28,706 bases of DNA from CAZBYL01 sp964496275 (GCA_964496275.1 CAZBYL010000032.1:1-28706); one strand, 5' to 3'. Positions 8,021-16,026 are shown, counted from the stretch's first letter. Notes: generated by a model from the letters alone, not told the origin. Translations and numbers: made by a program.

Positions 8021-8808
8021 CAGCATGCCGCCCCCATATTTACAAAGTGGCGCAGGAATGCGCGGGTTCTGTCATTTTTAGGATGCTCAAAGAGAATGTC
8101 TCCGTCTTCGTACTCAACAATTTCGCCTTTGTCCATGAAGATTATGTAGTCCGAAGCGTCTCGCGCAAATTTCATTTCGTGTGTGACGATTATCTGAGTC
8201 ATTCCCTCGGCGTCAAGGGCTTTCATAACTTGGAGAACTTCTCCGACAAGTTCCGGATCCAGTGCGGAAGTTGGTTCATCGTACAGCATGACCCTGGGGT
8301 TCATCGCAAGTGCGCGCGCAATGGCAGCTCTCTGGCTCTGTCCGCCCGAGAGTGTGGAGGGATAGCGTGATGAGAATCCGCCGAGCCCTACTTTGTCTAT
8401 AAATTTCATCGCAAGTTCGTATGCCTCGTCCTTCGGCGTTCCTTTTACGACCATAGGAGCGAGCATTACGTTTTCAAGCAATGTTTTGTGCGGGAATAGG
8501 TTGTAGCTTTGGAATACCATTCCGACTTCGCTGCGCATCTCGTGTACAGTAGCCATCATTATATCGTCGGGTTTCTGTCCCGGCTCGCGGGTGAGTTTTA
8601 CGTCCGCTATGGTTATTGAGCCTGAGTCGAGAAGCTCAAGGCAGTTGAGGCAGCGCAAAAACGTGGACTTTCCGCATCCGGAAGGTCCTATGATGGAAGC
8701 GAGGTCGCCCTCTCTGATAGTGAAGCTGATATTTTTGAGGACGTCTCCGTCCTCAAATCCCTTGTAGAGATTTTCTATTACAATAAGCGGTCTGTTTACA
8801 GTGTTCAA
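8020..8808 (-). CDS. Polar amino-acid ABC transporter ATP-binding protein (GlnQ/HisP type)
   Basis: Cytoplasmic ATPase of 262 residues that powers the fused binding-permease protein encoded next. Walker A GPSGCGKST lies at 41-49, the Q-loop at VFQSYNLFPH near 98-107, signature LSGGQSQR at 153-160, Walker B VMLYDEPTSALDP at 173-185, and the switch His in VTHEMKFA. All catalytic motifs are intact. The start is TTG at 8808, backed by AAAGGAGG 8 bases upstream; there is no suitable ATG. The gene lies behind a leader of roughly 245 nucleotides and a candidate promoter at 9062-9090. Confidence 0.94.
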   Translation of the reverse strand: MNTVNRPLIVIENLYKGFEDGDVLKNISFTIREGDLASIIGPSGCGKSTFLRCLNCLELLDSGSITIADVKLTREPGQKPDDIMMATVHEMRSEVGMVFQSYNLFPHKTLLENVMLAPMVVKGTPKDEAYELAMKFIDKVGLGGFSSRYPSTLSGGQSQRAAIARALAMNPRVMLYDEPTSALDPELVGEVLQVMKALDAEGMTQIIVTHEMKFARDASDYIIFMDKGEIVEYEDGDILFEHPKNDRTRAFLRHFVNMGAAC

Positions 8809-9056
8809 TGAATTGTCCTCCTTTGATTTTTATGTAAGGTCAAAAGGAGGTCACATACGAAGATATTCACGATACAGCACGAATGCAGCAGCAAACGAGT
8901 CTGCATCGCAGGCAGCTCGGGGAATAGCCCGAAGGGGATTATTAAAGTAGAATTTTGGGAGTTCCGCTCCATGCCTGACACACCAGGCACCGGTGTTTCT
9001 TTTCAATTGTCGTCTCACGTCCCTTCCGTGTAGTGACTTTTGCATTTCAGCATTAC
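8809..9056 (-). other. Long structured 5' leader of the amino-acid transporter operon
   Basis: If transcription begins just after the -10 at 9062-9067, about 245 untranslated nucleotides precede the ATPase gene. On the minus strand this stretch folds locally: TGCCTG/CAGGCA (8972-8977 with 8984-8989), with an overlapping alternative pair ACACC/GGTGT (8980-8984 with 8992-8996). I do not recognise any riboswitch or T-box consensus. A weak frame on the same strand (8805-8990) ends exactly at the ATPase start, but it has no family features. Regulatory function is inference. Confidence 0.35.
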
Positions 9057-9061
9057 ATGAG

Positions 9062-9090
9062 AGTGTAATATTTTTTCCCCATAAATGCAA
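9062..9090 (-). promoter_or_regulatory. Candidate promoter for the amino-acid transporter operon
   Basis: On the minus strand TTGCAT (9085-9090) and TACACT (9062-9067) are 17 bases apart. Matches to the sigma-70 consensus are partial (3/6 and 4/6), but the spacing is ideal and the spacer is A-rich. No better pair lies closer to the gene. Confidence 0.4.
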
Positions 9091-9170
9091 TCTTTTTTTT
9101 GTGAAATTTGCACATGAGGCTCATTCAAAAAGCCACAGTCAAAAGCAAACTTGCAGTATGGCAAAAAAGG

Positions 9171-9348
9171 TTTTTAAAGTCTTCTTTTTAGGGAAGGCGG
9201 CGGATGCTTCTGCGACAAAGGATGAGGGGTGCTTTCGGATTTTCGGGTTTAGCAACTGTAAAAATGCAAAACAAAGGTCAAGTGCACCCTCATCCGTCTG
9301 CGGAAGTCCGTCCGCAGCCACCTTCCCCCTAGGGAAGGCTTTAAAAAG
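9171..9348. repeat. MITE-like non-coding inverted-repeat element
   Basis: The left arm (9171-9232) and right arm (9284-9348) are imperfect inverted copies of one another: TTTTTAAAG with CTTTAAAAA at the outer ends, GGGAAGG with CCTTCCC inside, and GGATGAGGG with CCCTCATCC nearest the centre. About 50 bases of unrelated A-rich DNA separate them. The right arm also carries its own small hairpin (9298-9317, arms CTGCGGA/TCCGCAG) that the left arm has largely lost. There is no coding capacity. Size, terminal symmetry and the TTTAAA ends suit a miniature inverted-repeat transposable element or similar dispersed repeat. No clear target duplication is visible. Confidence 0.6.
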
Positions 9349-9393
9349 CGAAAGAACTCAAACATCGGCGTTAAATCAATATTTAGTGGACAG

Positions 9394-9452
9394 TTGCCAA
9401 CGGTTTGCCAACGTCCCCAACAATCGCTCAACTATTGCTCAACGCCCCGCTC
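9394..9452. repeat. Cluster of short direct repeats
   Basis: TTGCCAACG occurs at 9394-9402 and again at 9405-9413. Shortly after it come CGCTCAAC and TGCTCAAC, also in the same direction. The stretch lies between the MITE-like element and the aspS terminator, in DNA without genes. It may be slippage-derived; meaning unknown. Confidence 0.35.
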
Positions 9453-9476
9453 TCCGCTGGACGGGGATTTACAGCA

Positions 9477-9518
9477 AAAGAGCCGCTGCACTTTGTGTGC
9501 GCGGCTCTTTGTTTTTTT
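9477..9518. terminator. Rho-independent terminator after aspS
   Basis: AAAGAGCCGC (9477-9486) pairs with GCGGCTCTTT (9501-9510), and the loop contains a further short stem (TGCAC/GTGC). It starts 10 bases past the aspS stop. Reading leftward the stem is followed by TTTT; reading rightward by T8. It can work in both directions. Confidence 0.8.
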
Positions 9519-9520
9519 TG

Positions 9521-11308
9521 TTATACGATTGGTTCTATGCTTTTGATGGAGAGTTCTTCAAGCTGTTTTGTTTCTACTGTGTTCGGGGCTTCCGTCATCG
9601 GGCACTGAGCCTTTTGGTTTTTGGGGAATGCCATGACGTCTCGTATGGATTTGCTGCCTGTCATGAGCATTACGAGTCTGTCGAGTCCGATGGCGAGTCC
9701 GCCGTGGGGTGGTGTGCCGTAGCTTAGGCCGTCGAGGAGGAATCCGAAACGCTCTTTTGCTGCTTCAGGCGTGAAGTTCAGAGCCTGGAAGGCTTTTGCC
9801 TGCATTTCGGGGTTGTGGATTCTTATGGAGCCGCCTCCGAGTTCCGTGCCGTTCAGTACGACGTCGTATGCGCGTGAGCGAACTTTGCCCGGCTCTGTGA
9901 GCAGGTATTCCATGTCTTCGTCCATTGGAGCGGTGAAGGGGTGGTGTACGGCTGTGTAGCGTCCGTTTTCTTCGTCCCACTCAAACAGGGGGAATTCCGT
10001 GACCCAGAGGAATTTGAATCCGTCTGAGGCGAGTCCGCGTGCTTTGCCCAGTTCAAGGCGTATCTGGCCGAGTATTTCGCACGCTTTTTTCCAGTTGGCG
10101 TCCGCCATAAGGAAGAGTGCGTCTCCGTCCTCTATTGCCGTGAGTTCTTTTAGTTTCGCAAGTTTTTCTTCGTCAAGGAATTTTACGAGCGGCCCTTTGA
10201 GTTCGCCCTCTTTGACTTGGAAGTTTGCCATGCCTCTTGCTCCGAGGGCTTTGGCGCGGTTTTCCCAGTCGGATATTTCTTTGCGCGAGAGGGAAGCTCC
10301 GCCGGGAAGGCGCAGACCTTTTATTGTGCCGCCGTCGTCAACAAGAGCGGCAAACGGGTTTTCGCCGCCTCGGAATACATCTTCGAGTGAGACCATTTCC
10401 ATCGGGATGCGCATGTCAGGTTTGTCGCTGCCGTAGAGGTTCATCGCCTTGTCCCATGTCATGCGCAGGAAGGGAGCTTTGACTTCTATTCCGAGGACTT
10501 CTTTGAAGAGTCCCGCGAGATAGTTCTCAACGAGAATCATTATGTCGTCTTCGGTGATGAAGCTCATTTCAAGGTCTATCTGTGTAAATTCGGGCTGACG
10601 GTCGGCTCTCAGGTCCTCATCACGGAAGCATTTGACTATCTGCATGTATCTGTCGCAGCCGCTGACCATGAGGAGCTGTTTAAAAATCTGCGGAGACTGA
10701 GGAAGGGCGTAGAAGCTGCCTGGGTTCACGCGGCTGGGCACGAGGTAGTCTCTCGCTCCTTCGGGCGTGGATTTTGTCAGCATCGGCGTCTCTATGTCTA
10801 TGAAGCCGTGGTCTCCGAAGTAGTTGCGCGTGTAGCGCGTGACGTTGTGTCTCGTCAGTAGGTTCTTCTGCATCTGTTCGCGTCTGAGGTCAAGGTAGCG
10901 GTATTTCAGACGGAGGTCTTCGTTGACAGTGTCCGCGTTGTCTATCTCAAAGGGTATGAGTTTTGCGGGGGCGAGTACGATGAAGTCGTCCACCAGGAGT
11001 TCCACCTGCCCCGTAGGCAGCTCGGGGTTTTCTGTGCCTTCCGGTCTTTGGCGCAGTTTGCCCTTTACCGCAAGGACGTATTCGCTGCGAAGCGCGCCGG
11101 CGCGTTCATGTGCTTCGGCGTTGAGTTCAGGGTTGAAAACTACCTGAGTGACACCTGTCTTATCCCAGAGTTCGATGAATATGATGCCTCCAAGGTCGCG
11201 GCGGCAGCGAAGCCAGCCGTTGAGCACCATGTCTTTGCCGGCGTCCCCGATTCTGGGTTCGCCGCAGAAGGCAGTTCTCTTCCAGGATGAGTCGTAATTT
11301 CGTTCCAT
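9521..11308 (-). CDS. aspS: Aspartyl-tRNA synthetase, bacterial type
   Basis: Class II aminoacyl-tRNA synthetase that charges tRNA with aspartate in the cytoplasm. Its 595 residues equal the usual bacterial length. In order: an N-terminal OB-fold anticodon-binding domain (about 15-110, with WLRCRRDLGGIIFIELWD), the class II core with motif 2 (FRDEDLRADRQPEFTQIDLE), the bacteria-specific GAD insertion (about 290-410), and motif 3 near the end (GLAIGLDRLVMLMTG). The GAD domain places it with the bacterial AspRS rather than the archaeal type; whether it also charges tRNA-Asn cannot be told. ATG 11308 is preceded by GAGGGA at good spacing. It lies 42 bases downstream of hisS on the same strand, so the two synthetases form an operon, a common bacterial pairing. 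Confidence 0.98.
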   Translation of the reverse strand: MERNYDSSWKRTAFCGEPRIGDAGKDMVLNGWLRCRRDLGGIIFIELWDKTGVTQVVFNPELNAEAHERAGALRSEYVLAVKGKLRQRPEGTENPELPTGQVELLVDDFIVLAPAKLIPFEIDNADTVNEDLRLKYRYLDLRREQMQKNLLTRHNVTRYTRNYFGDHGFIDIETPMLTKSTPEGARDYLVPSRVNPGSFYALPQSPQIFKQLLMVSGCDRYMQIVKCFRDEDLRADRQPEFTQIDLEMSFITEDDIMILVENYLAGLFKEVLGIEVKAPFLRMTWDKAMNLYGSDKPDMRIPMEMVSLEDVFRGGENPFAALVDDGGTIKGLRLPGGASLSRKEISDWENRAKALGARGMANFQVKEGELKGPLVKFLDEEKLAKLKELTAIEDGDALFLMADANWKKACEILGQIRLELGKARGLASDGFKFLWVTEFPLFEWDEENGRYTAVHHPFTAPMDEDMEYLLTEPGKVRSRAYDVVLNGTELGGGSIRIHNPEMQAKAFQALNFTPEAAKERFGFLLDGLSYGTPPHGGLAIGLDRLVMLMTGSKSIRDVMAFPKNQKAQCPMTEAPNTVETKQLEELSIKSIEPIV

Positions 11309-11350
11309 AGATATTCCCTCTTTATTTTAAAGTTTTATAAATTAAAAGCT

Positions 11351-12601
11351 TTAGCCGAGTTTGTTTATGAGCTGCTCTTCTGTCAGTTCTTCCTGTGTGC
11401 CGTCGGCAAGGTTTTTCACAGTGACGACACCTTTAGCTATTTCGTCGCTGCCGAGGATGCAGGCGTATTTGGCCATGCTGCCCGCGCTTTTCATCTGGCT
11501 CTTCATGCTCTTTGCCATGTAGTCCATATCCGCCGATATTCTGTTCATGCGAAGGCTGCGTACAAGGTTCATTGTTTCAAGCCGTGCCGATGAATCTGCC
11601 GCGACCACGAATACAGTGTTTTCCGGCTTTTTGCCGAAGGTACAGCCCTGAGCTTCCATTGTCAGCACAACTCTTTCTATGCCGGAAGCGAAGCCTACGC
11701 CGGGAACGTGCGGGCCGCCTATGGCTTCCGACAAGTTGTCGTAGCGGCCGCCGCCGCACACCGCGTTTTGTGAGCCGAGGTCGCCGGATAGAATTTCGTA
11801 TGCCGTCTTTGTGTAGTAGTCAAGTCCGCGAACGAGTCTTTTGTCGTGCTTTATTACGGCTCCGATGTGCTCCAGTCCGCGTGTGAGTTCAGCAAAGTGG
11901 TCTTTGCACTCATCGCAGAGGTGGTCCATTATCGTCGGAGCGTTTTCCGTTATCTCTTTGCAGATGGGGCTTTTGCAGTCGAGTATGCGGAGCGGGTTTC
12001 TGTCAAAGCGTCCTTTGCAGGAGTCGCAAAGTTCTTCATAGCGCGGCTGCAGATATTCCTGCAGCGCCTTTCTGTATACGGGGCGGCACTTGGGGCAGCC
12101 GACCGAGTTCAGAACCACCTGCAGATTTGAGAGTCCGAGTCTGCGGTAGAGTTCCATGGAAAAGTCTATTACTTCGAGGTCGACAAAGGGGTCCTGAGCG
12201 CCGAGAGCCTCTATGTCCATCTGAACGAACTGACGATAGCGTCCCTTCTGAGGGCGCTCGTAACGGAACATGGGGCCGATTCCCCAAAGTTTGGCGGGCT
12301 GAGAGCCCTTTCTCATTTCGTGCTCAAGGTAGGAGCGTACCATCGATGCCGTCATTTCGGGGCGGAGCGTGATGCTCCTGCCGCCTCTGTCTTCGAAGGT
12401 GTACATTTCTTTTTCCACGATGTCGGTCGTTTCTCCGACTCCGCGGCAGAACAGCTCGGTATGTTCGAATATCGGAAGATGCACTTCTCTATATCCATAG
12501 TCATCCGCCACATCACGGCAGATGCCTGTTACGTATGCCCATTTCCAAGACTCGTCTCCGAGTATGTCCCTAGTGCCTCGCGGTGCTTTTATTGCTTCCA
12601 C
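11351..12601 (-). CDS. hisS: Histidyl-tRNA synthetase
   Basis: Class II synthetase that charges tRNA-His; 416 residues, the family norm. Visible motifs are KAPRGTRDI near the N-terminus, motif 2 (MFRYERPQKGRYRQFVQMD), the histidine-specific LVRGLDYYTKTAYE, motif 3 around GVGFASGIERVVL, and a C-terminal anticodon-binding domain (about 325-416). The start is GTG at 12601: AGGAGG lies 8 bases upstream and the protein then begins just before the conserved KAPRGTRDI. Longer in-frame starts up to 12667 lack ribosome sites and add unconserved sequence. It keeps several Cys pairs in the middle (CPKC, CDSC, CDEC), which look like a zinc-binding insertion of the kind seen in some HisRS. First gene of the hisS-aspS operon. 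Confidence 0.97.
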   Translation of the reverse strand: MEAIKAPRGTRDILGDESWKWAYVTGICRDVADDYGYREVHLPIFEHTELFCRGVGETTDIVEKEMYTFEDRGGRSITLRPEMTASMVRSYLEHEMRKGSQPAKLWGIGPMFRYERPQKGRYRQFVQMDIEALGAQDPFVDLEVIDFSMELYRRLGLSNLQVVLNSVGCPKCRPVYRKALQEYLQPRYEELCDSCKGRFDRNPLRILDCKSPICKEITENAPTIMDHLCDECKDHFAELTRGLEHIGAVIKHDKRLVRGLDYYTKTAYEILSGDLGSQNAVCGGGRYDNLSEAIGGPHVPGVGFASGIERVVLTMEAQGCTFGKKPENTVFVVAADSSARLETMNLVRSLRMNRISADMDYMAKSMKSQMKSAGSMAKYACILGSDEIAKGVVTVKNLADGTQEELTEEQLINKLG

Positions 12602-12635
12602 AACGACCGCCTCCTGATGATAGATTTTGAAGCCG

Positions 12636-12663
12636 ATTAAACAATAATGATACTTCATATCAA
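12636..12663 (-). promoter_or_regulatory. Candidate promoter for hisS-aspS
   Basis: On the minus strand TTGATA (12658-12663) and TTTAAT (12636-12641) are 16 bases apart; each matches consensus at five of six positions. It lies about 35 bases upstream of the GTG start. A perfect TATAAT a little further upstream has no acceptable -35. Confidence 0.45.
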
Positions 12664-12745
12664 GCATTTATTACAAGTAGCATTATACATAAAAATTGTA
12701 TTATAATGTACTTTGCATTTTATCTTTAACGGAGGCATGAGAATT

Positions 12746-13288
12746 TTGAAGAAAGTATCTGCGGTTTTTTTGTTGATAATAATGTTTTCGCTCTTGCCAA
12801 ATACGGCGTATGCAGCAAAATGGAGTCCGAAGGCCAATGAGTATTGGGTTTTGGTAAATAAGCAGCAGCTCAGGCTCTCGCTTATCAAAGGCACGGAAGT
12901 TCAGAAGTCTTGGTATGTATCCATAGGCAAGGGCAAGGGGACTGAAAAGACTTCGCGCATGGATCTTATTACACCGGCCGGCACTTATACGATATACAGG
13001 GTTGTTGAGGATGCTTCAAAGCTTGTCTTTGACCCTAAGTGGTTTGAGGAAGATGGCGAACCGCAAGAGGGCGTGTATGGCTCAAAGCTTATCTCTTTCC
13101 ATAATAAGTGGCAGATAGCGGTGCATGGAACGAACGCGCCGTGGTCTATCGGCAGGAGAGCGACACATGGCTGTGTCAGAATGAGGAATCCGGATATAGA
13201 GGATCTTGTCACATATATCAAGCCTAAGATGAAGATACAAATTGTTGATAAAAATCCCGAAATGCCTTTTTACAAAGATACAATCTAG
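12746..13288 (+). CDS. Secreted L,D-transpeptidase (YkuD domain)
   Basis: Probable cell-wall enzyme that forms 3-3 peptidoglycan cross-links or attaches proteins to peptidoglycan outside the membrane. About 180 residues: a signal peptide (MKKVSAVFLL to NTAYA) is followed by a YkuD catalytic domain covering most of the protein. The active-site signature is present: the conserved His in VHGT near 127, then THGCVRMRN with the nucleophile Cys near 143. The TTG at 12746 is preferred because GGAGG ends 10 bases upstream; the ATG at 12737 would leave only one base between them. No separate substrate-binding domain is fused. It is followed 15 bases later by a small gene with its own strong ribosome site, so it probably heads an operon. 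Ends with TAG. Confidence 0.92.
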   Translation: MKKVSAVFLLIIMFSLLPNTAYAAKWSPKANEYWVLVNKQQLRLSLIKGTEVQKSWYVSIGKGKGTEKTSRMDLITPAGTYTIYRVVEDASKLVFDPKWFEEDGEPQEGVYGSKLISFHNKWQIAVHGTNAPWSIGRRATHGCVRMRNPDIEDLVTYIKPKMKIQIVDKNPEMPFYKDTI

Positions 13289-13303
13289 TTCGGAGGAGAG
13301 AAT

Positions 13304-13543
13304 ATGAGCCGGGCTTTTGTTAAGGAAGACGACGGAGAACGGGGCAACGCGGTATCCGATATACAGCGGCGCGAGGGTAAGGTGGAGTGGCTTAAGATAC
13401 AGGAGAAAAAGCTTGAAAGGCTTCTTGCCTCACCGAAAAACGGCAAGGTGAGCGAAGAAGTTTTGCAAAAATGGATATGCGATACAAGGGCGGATATAGA
13501 GAAAACACGCCGCGAACTCGGTTATACCGACCAAAACAGATAA
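13304..13543 (+). CDS. Small charged coiled-coil protein, unknown function
   Basis: Hypothetical protein of 79 residues that I do not recognise. Reality is supported by a strong GGAGGAGA ribosome site 5 bases before the ATG and by placement 15 bases after the L,D-transpeptidase and 22 bases before the next gene. Residues about 20-72 are strongly helical and charged, with heptad-like spacing (EWLKIQEKKLERLL, WICDTRADIEKTRREL), suggesting a short coiled coil or helical hairpin. It has no signal peptide or membrane segment, so it is probably cytoplasmic. Confidence 0.75.
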   Translation: MSRAFVKEDDGERGNAVSDIQRREGKVEWLKIQEKKLERLLASPKNGKVSEEVLQKWICDTRADIEKTRRELGYTDQNR

Positions 13544-13565
13544 AATCCGAAAGGGGAAATGTGAA

Positions 13566-14252
13566 ATGGCAAAACTTCGTTATCTTGGGCACAGTGCTTT
13601 TTATGTTGAAGGAGAAGGGCTGAAGGCTCTCATAGATCCCTTTCTTACCGGCAATCCGCAGGCGGCTGCCGCAGCGGATGATTTTAACGATTTAAACGCG
13701 ATATTTCTTACGCATGGGCACGGAGACCATATCGGCAGTACGGTTGAGATTGCAAAGAGAACGGGCGCGCCCGTATTTGCCTGCACGGAGCTTGCCGCCA
13801 TTCTTGCGTCGCAGGGCGTGAAGGTGGAGGGTATGCAGGTGGGCGGAAGGGCAAAGTTTTCGTTCGGAAAAGTAAAATTCGTGCCGGCGTGGCACGGTAT
13901 GGCTGTGACGCTGAACGGTGAGACGCGGTATGCAGGAGTGGCTTGCGGAATGGTGATTGAGGTTGAGGGCAAAAAAATCTACCATTCGGGAGACACTGGT
14001 CTGACTATGGAGATGCAGCTTCTTGAGGCCGAAAATATAGATGTGGCTATGCTTCCCATCGGCGGCTACTATACAATGGATATAGATGACGCGGTTCGCG
14101 CCGTGGGTATGATAAAGCCGAAAATAGCTGTTCCGATGCACTACAACACGTTCCCCGCCATAAAGGCTGACCCGTCAGAGTTTGCCGCGAAGGTCGGAGA
14201 GAAGCTTACAAGAGTAAGAGTTCTTGCCCCCGGCGAAGAACTGGAATTTTAA
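13566..14252 (+). CDS. UPF0173-type metal-dependent hydrolase (metallo-beta-lactamase fold)
   Basis: Cytoplasmic hydrolase of 228 residues, the usual length of the UPF0173/YtkL family, which is related to UlaG. The metal-binding motif THGHGDH lies at 49-55. Further ligand regions are PAWHGM, YHSGDTGLTMEM and PMHYNTFPA near the C-terminus, and the N-terminal LGHSAFYVE is typical. The natural substrate of the family is not established. AAGGGGAAA precedes the ATG at good spacing. It is tightly spaced behind the small coiled-coil gene and is likely in the same transcript. Confidence 0.92.
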   Translation: MAKLRYLGHSAFYVEGEGLKALIDPFLTGNPQAAAAADDFNDLNAIFLTHGHGDHIGSTVEIAKRTGAPVFACTELAAILASQGVKVEGMQVGGRAKFSFGKVKFVPAWHGMAVTLNGETRYAGVACGMVIEVEGKKIYHSGDTGLTMEMQLLEAENIDVAMLPIGGYYTMDIDDAVRAVGMIKPKIAVPMHYNTFPAIKADPSEFAAKVGEKLTRVRVLAPGEELEF

Positions 14253-14305
14253 ATTTATTAAAGAATAAAATATATAAAATATCCTAGTTTAGGGAGAGAT
14301 TTTTG

Positions 14306-15568
14306 ATGGATATAAACAGTAAGTCATACGGAGAACTTCTTAAGAAACGCCCTCTTAACGTACAGGCTCGTTTCGGAAACGAACCTATGGGGCTTGTCAG
14401 CGGACGCGATATTCTTGCCGCGAACAAGGAGATTGACGCCATAGTTCTTGCGGCAAATGTGCGTCACCCTCTGGTGATCAAGGCTGTGATGCAGGCGGCC
14501 AAGAATAAGAATGCCGCCGTGCTCCTTGAGATAGCAAAGTCCGAAGCCACGTACTGCGGCTCAAATTATGATAATATTCCCGAGTATGCGCTGAAGTATT
14601 CGGCTGAGATGGGACACGGAGCTGTGTTTGGGCTGCATGTTGACCATTATGCCATAAAGAGTCAGGACGATGTTCTGAAGGGCGTGGCTCATTTGAATAA
14701 GATTCTTATGAACGGATTCACTTCTGTTGCCATAGACGCCTCTCACCTTAACGACTATGACAATTTCGCCGCTACTCGCTCTATTTGCGGCTGGCTGCCC
14801 TCTGAGCTCGGACTTGAGGTCGAGGTTGGAGAAATAAAGGGAGCGGGAGAACTTTCTACCGTTGAGGAGGCTCTCTATTACATAGGCGGGCTTAATTCAT
14901 GGGGAATTTTCCCGGACTATCTTGCCATATCAAACGGAAGTCTGCACGGAACTTATGATCCTACCGCCGGGCAGATGGAGGGCATAGACCTCGGGCGTAC
15001 AAAGGAGATAGCCGATGCCATTGCTCCTTACGGCGTTTCCATAGCACAGCACGGTATATCCGGCACACCGCTCGATAAGGTCTCGACATTCCGTAAGTAT
15101 GGTATACGTAAGGGAAATGTCGCTACGCTTTTCCAGAATGTCTATTTCGGAATAAAGATGGATCCGAATACGGGCAATGCCGTAATCGAGAACGGTACAT
15201 TTGTTAAGGAAGCCGACCGCGGAATTTCCACGGAGCTTTGGAATGAGCTTATTACCGCCGGTGACGAAAAGGGAATGAGCCGCAAGAGCGGGGACTATAA
15301 GAAGCTGAATCTTCCCTTCTGCGACAAGATTATGTCTGAGCCGAAGCAGATAATAGACAGAACCGTGGACGAGATGACGTGGTGGGCGGAACGCTTCATC
15401 ACGGCATTCGGAGCGGAGGGCAGTGCGGAGGCCGTCGCAGATGTGATGTCACGCCGTGTTGACCACAATGCATCGCCGGAACGCAAGGTGCTCGGCAGCC
15501 GCAGCTCTTACACCGAGGACGATGCTCCCGGACGCGGCGGAAATGACGGTAAAAATTACGACGATTAG
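14306..15568 (+). CDS. Class II fructose-bisphosphate aldolase family protein, long form
   Basis: Zinc-dependent aldolase of 420 residues, probably acting on fructose 1,6-bisphosphate or another ketose phosphate. Class II signs: LHVDHY at 110-115 (catalytic Asp113 and zinc His114), VAIDASHL near 141-148, EVEVGEIKG with an acidic ligand near 171-179, the His of NGSLHG near 214, and AQHGISGTP with His249. The phosphate-binding end NVATLFQNVYF lies near 271-281. It is longer than classical FbaA (about 285-360) because of a roughly 120-residue C-terminal extension ending in a charged, glycine-rich tail (PGRGGNDGKNYDD). Substrate is therefore less sure than fold. ATG 14306 follows AGGGAGAG by 7 bases; the TTG one codon before it is less likely. 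A terminator follows at 15625. Confidence 0.88.
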   Translation: MDINSKSYGELLKKRPLNVQARFGNEPMGLVSGRDILAANKEIDAIVLAANVRHPLVIKAVMQAAKNKNAAVLLEIAKSEATYCGSNYDNIPEYALKYSAEMGHGAVFGLHVDHYAIKSQDDVLKGVAHLNKILMNGFTSVAIDASHLNDYDNFAATRSICGWLPSELGLEVEVGEIKGAGELSTVEEALYYIGGLNSWGIFPDYLAISNGSLHGTYDPTAGQMEGIDLGRTKEIADAIAPYGVSIAQHGISGTPLDKVSTFRKYGIRKGNVATLFQNVYFGIKMDPNTGNAVIENGTFVKEADRGISTELWNELITAGDEKGMSRKSGDYKKLNLPFCDKIMSEPKQIIDRTVDEMTWWAERFITAFGAEGSAEAVADVMSRRVDHNASPERKVLGSRSSYTEDDAPGRGGNDGKNYDD

Positions 15569-15624
15569 TCTTTTGAACTAAAAGGGACTAAAAAAACTAA
15601 GAAATATATGCTCTGATATTTGAG

Positions 15625-15666
15625 AATCGGCGCGCCTTCCAATCGAAGGTTCGCCGATTTTTTTTT
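15625..15666 (+). terminator. Rho-independent terminator after the aldolase gene
   Basis: AATCGGCG (15625-15632) pairs with CGCCGATT (15652-15659), with an inner CCTTC/GAAGG stem, followed by a run of nine or more T residues. It ends the operon that runs from the L,D-transpeptidase to the aldolase. Confidence 0.85.
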
Positions 15667-15761
15667 GCCCCAACTCTATCTTTGCGAAGCTTTGCACTAA
15701 GTTTTTGTTCTAAATGTGAAAAACAGCACATATTTTACTGTTACTTTTATTCGTAAGCCAC

Positions 15762-15790
15762 AATACATATTCCTATGAGTAATATATAAT
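15762..15790 (+). promoter_or_regulatory. Candidate promoter for the YkvI-family gene
   Basis: A perfect TATAAT (15785-15790) lies 17 bases after AATACA (15762-15767), a weak -35 with three matches. If used, it leaves a long untranslated leader before the ATG at 16027. Confidence 0.35.
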
Positions 15791-16026
15791 CCGTACTAAT
15801 GAAGTTTTCTCATAGATTTTACGTGCACGGTTTATCATGGGATTACACGAAGCGGCATCGGCGCAGTTACACGGTTTTGCATGTTTTGGGCACAAAGTTT
15901 CCTCTTACGGCTCATCCTCGGAGTTGTAAGGGGTCGGGTGGTTGTGTATTCGTGAAATGTATCGCTCTTTTGTGCTCCGGCATATCAGATTTCTTGCACT
16001 TAGTGATGGATGGGAGAGATTTATCA

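Larger units (their letters stand above)
15569..16026. other. Non-coding gap with terminator, promoter candidate and long leader
   Basis: The gap holds the aldolase terminator (15625-15666) and a candidate promoter (15762-15790), then about 230 bases of presumed leader before the YkvI-like gene. Within the leader I see CGTGCACG (a palindrome near 15821-15828) but no recognised riboswitch. The frame of the YkvI gene stays open upstream to 15799, but that part reads as unconserved, Cys/His/Arg-rich sequence and has no ribosome site. Confidence 0.5.

Noticed and set aside
8805..8990. Open frame of 61 codons ending at the ABC ATPase start
   Set aside because: No ribosome site; composition looks like chance translation of leader RNA and it includes the ATPase gene's ribosome site.
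8809..9056. Known amino-acid riboswitch or T-box in the transporter leader
   Set aside because: I looked for T-box, lysine, glycine and SAM consensus blocks and found none convincing, so it is described only as an unexplained leader.
9394..9452. CRISPR-like repeat cluster
   Set aside because: Repeats are only 7-9 bases with 2-base or irregular spacing and two copies; there are no spacers and no cas genes.
8993..9727. Open frame of 244 codons on the plus strand
   Set aside because: It runs through the MITE-like element, the aspS terminator and the antisense of aspS, with no family features. It is a chance frame.
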